A stretch of DNA of 64,000 bases from the NCBI GenBank assembly GCA_041658205.1, contig JBBAAO010000001.1:2666001-2730000 (forward strand), given 5' to 3'. Both the position numbers and the translations under genes were made by a program. The first letter of the stretch is position 1, and each line of letters starts with the position of its first letter. This document shows positions 61,506 through 64,000 of this stretch, in pieces. Source of the stretch: Bacteroidota bacterium. GTDB taxonomy: Bacteria > Bacteroidota > Ignavibacteria > UBA10030 > UBA8401. Below the pieces are notes generated by a model. That model saw nothing but the letters and a program-made list of their open reading frames with translations, made no database searches and was not told the origin of the DNA.

Positions 61506-62858
61506 TTATAACGGGAATACAAAACTTACTTTGGGCGTTATGCGCTTCTGTGGTTTGTATCCTGTCACGTTACCATCCGAATCTTTTTCCGGTGCGAACG
61601 TCCACGTATAAAGTGTCGAGACAATCATAAACGGATACGGTTTGTATCCGATCTCAGCATACAATAACGAACGCTCATCAAGTGTAAAGACATCTTTATT
61701 GTTTTTGATATACTTCTTGTCATATCCCGCGCTGAGACTGATCAGCGGAATCTTGCTTCCGGTATTTGTTCCAATATGAAGAATCCCGCTTGTCGGATGA
61801 AGATCGAGCTTTTGATATGAACCTTCCATTTGAATTGTTCCGAGTACATCAACCAACAGACTTCCAAAATAACCGGGACCGGGAGAAATTGTTTGTTCGA
61901 GCGTCTTCGCCTTGCTTTGGAAATTTCCGGGAGTGTATTGATATCGTTCTAGTTCATAGAATGCATCAAAATAAGCCGGAATAAATTTATCTGTTTGACC
62001 AAAACGGCGTTCAAACTTTGTAAATATTTTTATCATGCCGAGTGCGGAAAAATTGAAATCAATACCAGTTGCAAAGCCGCTGCCGTAGTTGAAGATCTTC
62101 GCATAATCCAAATACAACGTTGCATCTGCAACGGGAAGTTTGAACAACGGTAGTCCAAGATCAATACCAATAATTGACATCGAACCGGCGTCATAGGTGG
62201 TTGTATCGAACGATGCTCCATTTGCCCTAATGACAATGCCGGTATCACGCGCGTCTTTTCGGACGTCACTGGCAAATGTTGCACCAACCTCTACGTTACC
62301 GATGACTGGAATTGATGCCGCAGGCGTAAATTGAAGAGGACGTGTATAACCACGCATACCTAGGACACTTGCTCCAGCAAAATCTCCGTACACTGTTTCC
62401 ATTCCCCATTTACCAAAATCGAGATCGAACTCTGCTCCCACTTTTCTATTGTCAAAGCTTGGACTATTTTTATAATTATAGAGAATAAAACCATGACCAA
62501 GTCTTGCATAATCTAAAGAACCGACACGAGCATAAATTTCTTCACCTTTGGTGCCATATCGAATGTATCGTATAATGCGAATGTAATCGTACGTTTCGTC
62601 AAAATCGGCTTTACGAATTTTTTGATCTTTGCTGCTAACATGGAGATTCAGATCAAGACCGACTCCCCATTTTCCAAATGCAATTTCCGGCGCAAGTGAT
62701 ACAAGATAGTATGCTTCGCCATCAATCCATGTCATACCAACGCCACCTTTTACTACTCCCTCAGTTCCGCCCCCTTTAGCGGCCGCAGCAGCTTTTTTTT
62801 GTCCATACGAAGAAATGATCATCGTCAACAAAAACATCACAATAAAGTATTTTTTCAT
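61506..62858 (-). CDS. Uncharacterised outer-membrane porin-like protein
   Basis: The start is at the ATG ending at 62858, preceded by AGGGGA; the product is 450 residues. After a signal peptide (about 1-19) the chain is rich in alternating Gly, aromatic and charged residues with many short strands, ending in an aromatic residue-terminated strand (KVSFVFPL). It is a probable beta-barrel of the outer membrane. No family is recognised. It directly follows spmB on the same strand. Confidence 0.65.
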   Translation of the reverse strand: MKKYFIVMFLLTMIISSYGQKKAAAAAKGGGTEGVVKGGVGMTWIDGEAYYLVSLAPEIAFGKWGVGLDLNLHVSSKDQKIRKADFDETYDYIRIIRYIRYGTKGEEIYARVGSLDYARLGHGFILYNYKNSPSFDNRKVGAEFDLDFGKWGMETVYGDFAGASVLGMRGYTRPLQFTPAASIPVIGNVEVGATFASDVRKDARDTGIVIRANGASFDTTTYDAGSMSIIGIDLGLPLFKLPVADATLYLDYAKIFNYGSGFATGIDFNFSALGMIKIFTKFERRFGQTDKFIPAYFDAFYELERYQYTPGNFQSKAKTLEQTISPGPGYFGSLLVDVLGTIQMEGSYQKLDLHPTSGILHIGTNTGSKIPLISLSAGYDKKYIKNNKDVFTLDERSLLYAEIGYKPYPFMIVSTLYTWTFAPEKDSDGNVTGYKPQKRITPKVSFVFPL

Positions 62859-62873
62859 GGTATCCCCTGACAA

Positions 62874-63422
62874 TTATAAACTAAATAAGATCCGCACAAT
62901 AAATACCGCACCAAGCATTCCAAAAAAATCGGCAATTAAACCGGCAGGCAGTGCATGCCTGGTATTTTTGATTCCCACCGAACCAAAATACACTGCTAAA
63001 ATATAGAATGTTGTTTCACTGCTTCCAAACATCGTGGATGCAAGAACGCCAATAAACGAATCGGGTCCGTTCGTTTTCATCAACTCCGTCATCAAACCCA
63101 TTGAACCACTTCCGGAAAGAGGACGAAGGAGTGCGAGCGGAAGTACATCCGCCGGCATTCCAATCAAATTGGTTACCGGTGAAAGAATGGCAACAACAAC
63201 ATCCATTGCACCGCTTGCACGAAATACGCCGATGGCAAATAACATTGCAACAAGGTACGGAATGATCTTCACGGCCGTATTAAAACCGTCTTTTGCCCCT
63301 TCAACAAATACTTCATACACTTTTACTTTTTTAACCAACCCCCAACCCAAAAAGACAAGAATAAACATCGGGATGGCTATGGCGGAGATAAGAGTGACGA
63401 TGGTTTTAAATACTTCAACCAT
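62874..63422 (-). CDS. spmB: SpmB nucleoside-recognition domain protein
   Basis: A 182-residue protein with four or five transmembrane segments. It matches SpmB: VYEVFVEGAKDGFNTAVKII, then PLALLRPLSGSGSMGLMTEL and LASTMFGSSETTFYILAVYF, with a final IADFFGMLGAVFIVR. SpmA and SpmB share a nucleoside-recognition (Gate) domain. In Bacillus they affect spore core dehydration; in non-sporulating Bacteroidota they are of unknown role. The start overlaps spmA. Confidence 0.9.
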   Translation of the reverse strand: MVEVFKTIVTLISAIAIPMFILVFLGWGLVKKVKVYEVFVEGAKDGFNTAVKIIPYLVAMLFAIGVFRASGAMDVVVAILSPVTNLIGMPADVLPLALLRPLSGSGSMGLMTELMKTNGPDSFIGVLASTMFGSSETTFYILAVYFGSVGIKNTRHALPAGLIADFFGMLGAVFIVRILFSL

Positions 63423-64000
63423 TGTTTACCTCCGGTTCTGATACTTCCATTTCCTTTTTGTATTTCGGAAGCCGTTGTAATAATTTTACCGCAATCAATC
63501 CGGAGACCGTTGCACACCCTGCACCAAAGATTGATGTCCCAATTATAATACCCGGGTCAGCCGATCCAAGTCCGGCACGAATGGCAATTGCTGTAGCCGG
63601 TATAAGTGTGAGTCCGGCCGTGTTCACGACAAGAAACGTACACATTGCATTGGATGCTGTTCCCGCTTTTGGATTTAGTTTATTCAACTCTTCCATCGCT
63701 TTTAATCCCATCGGTGTTGCAGCATTGTTCAAGCCGAACATGTTCGCGGCAATATTCATAATCATTGCAGCCACGGCAGGATGATTTGGAGGAACATCCG
63801 GAAACAATTGTCGTGTAATTGGCGTCATCAATTTTGTCAGCATTTCAAGAAGTCCAGCCGCTTCACCGACCTTCATAATCCCAAGCCAGAGAGCCATTAC
63901 GCCGATCAATCCAAGAGAAATCGTCACTGCGGTATCCGCAAAATCGATTGCCGCTCTTGTGACCGCTTTAATTTTGACATAGGAGACTTTCTCCATCTTG
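63415..64000 (-). CDS. spmA: SpmA nucleoside-recognition domain protein (probably partial)
   Basis: From an in-frame ATG at 63996 the product would be 193 residues, with TVTISLGLIGVMALWLGIMK (near residue 23 on), HPAVAAMIMNIAANMFGLNN and ATPMGLKAMEELN, as in SpmA. The frame is still open at the window edge, and family members usually begin with one more transmembrane helix, so the gene likely starts beyond 64000. It is coupled to spmB by overlap. Confidence 0.85.
   Translation of the reverse strand, partial: KMEKVSYVKIKAVTRAAIDFADTAVTISLGLIGVMALWLGIMKVGEAAGLLEMLTKLMTPITRQLFPDVPPNHPAVAAMIMNIAANMFGLNNAATPMGLKAMEELNKLNPKAGTASNAMCTFLVVNTAGLTLIPATAIAIRAGLGSADPGIIIGTSIFGAGCATVSGLIAVKLLQRLPKYKKEMEVSEPEVNNG

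Overview
The window looks like chromosomal DNA of a Gram-negative, non-sporulating bacterium of the Bacteroidota/Chlorobi/Ignavibacteria lineage. The evidence is AT-rich coding DNA, an outer-membrane toolkit (LolA, KdsC, several beta-barrel proteins), a secreted nuclease with a C-terminal YPNPFNP-type sorting domain (the type IX secretion signature common in Ignavibacteria and relatives), a YbbR protein, a bifunctional nuclease and a YfhO protein. The lineage is an inference from gene content; no 16S rRNA is present.

Layout. (1) 1-9291, minus strand: a tight run rng, talC, gcvT, comB, ftsK, lolA, a YbhN-like flippase, a barrel protein and a cyclophilin, with a good sigma-70-type promoter in front of rng. 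(2) 9529-13631: a glycosyltransferase and KdsC, divergent from a phosphodiesterase and a DASS transporter. (3) 13632-15058: a degraded-looking stretch with two tiny paralogous ORFs (13665-13835 and 13909-14091), a cluster of short palindromic repeats and a DUF2062 pseudogene. (4) 15059-24193, minus: a surface-polysaccharide cluster (YfhO protein, Wzx flippase, three methyltransferases, three glycosyltransferases), one glycosyltransferase having a start-proximal frameshift. (5) 24320-37356: housekeeping genes (YbbR, surface-antigen barrel, pdxJ, bifunctional nuclease, etfBA, hisDC, glutathione peroxidase, ahcY, metK, a sugar nucleotidyltransferase). (6) 37473-43887: the most unusual locus. It holds an HNH-fold protein lacking its first catalytic His, a divergent sigma-factor-like protein, a membrane zinc-finger anti-sigma-like protein, a 1082-residue exported TPR-CHAT protease, a 45-residue secreted peptide, a CheY-like receiver and a MerR-type HTH protein. 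The HNH gene and the peptide gene share an upstream element with identical spacing. (7) 43893-64000: surE, initiator tRNA, a receiver protein, comF, uvrB, a transglutaminase-like protein, an S1/P1 nuclease, TSUP and DAACS transporters, a four-helix-bundle gene flanked by AT-rich inverted repeats, two OPT peptide transporters around a PepD dipeptidase, a lipoprotein, proline dehydrogenase, a porin-like protein and spmBA.

How the genes fit together. Peptide and amino-acid use is a theme on the right: two OPT transporters, PepD, a dicarboxylate/amino-acid symporter, proline dehydrogenase and, further left, ETF. Methyl-group metabolism (metK, ahcY, gcvT) could supply the methyltransferases of the polysaccharide cluster. 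The sigma/anti-sigma/CHAT/peptide locus is the best candidate for an undescribed signalling system: a protease outside the cytoplasm and a small exported peptide are encoded beside a membrane-tethered anti-sigma, with a candidate common promoter element. All of this is inferred from sequence alone.
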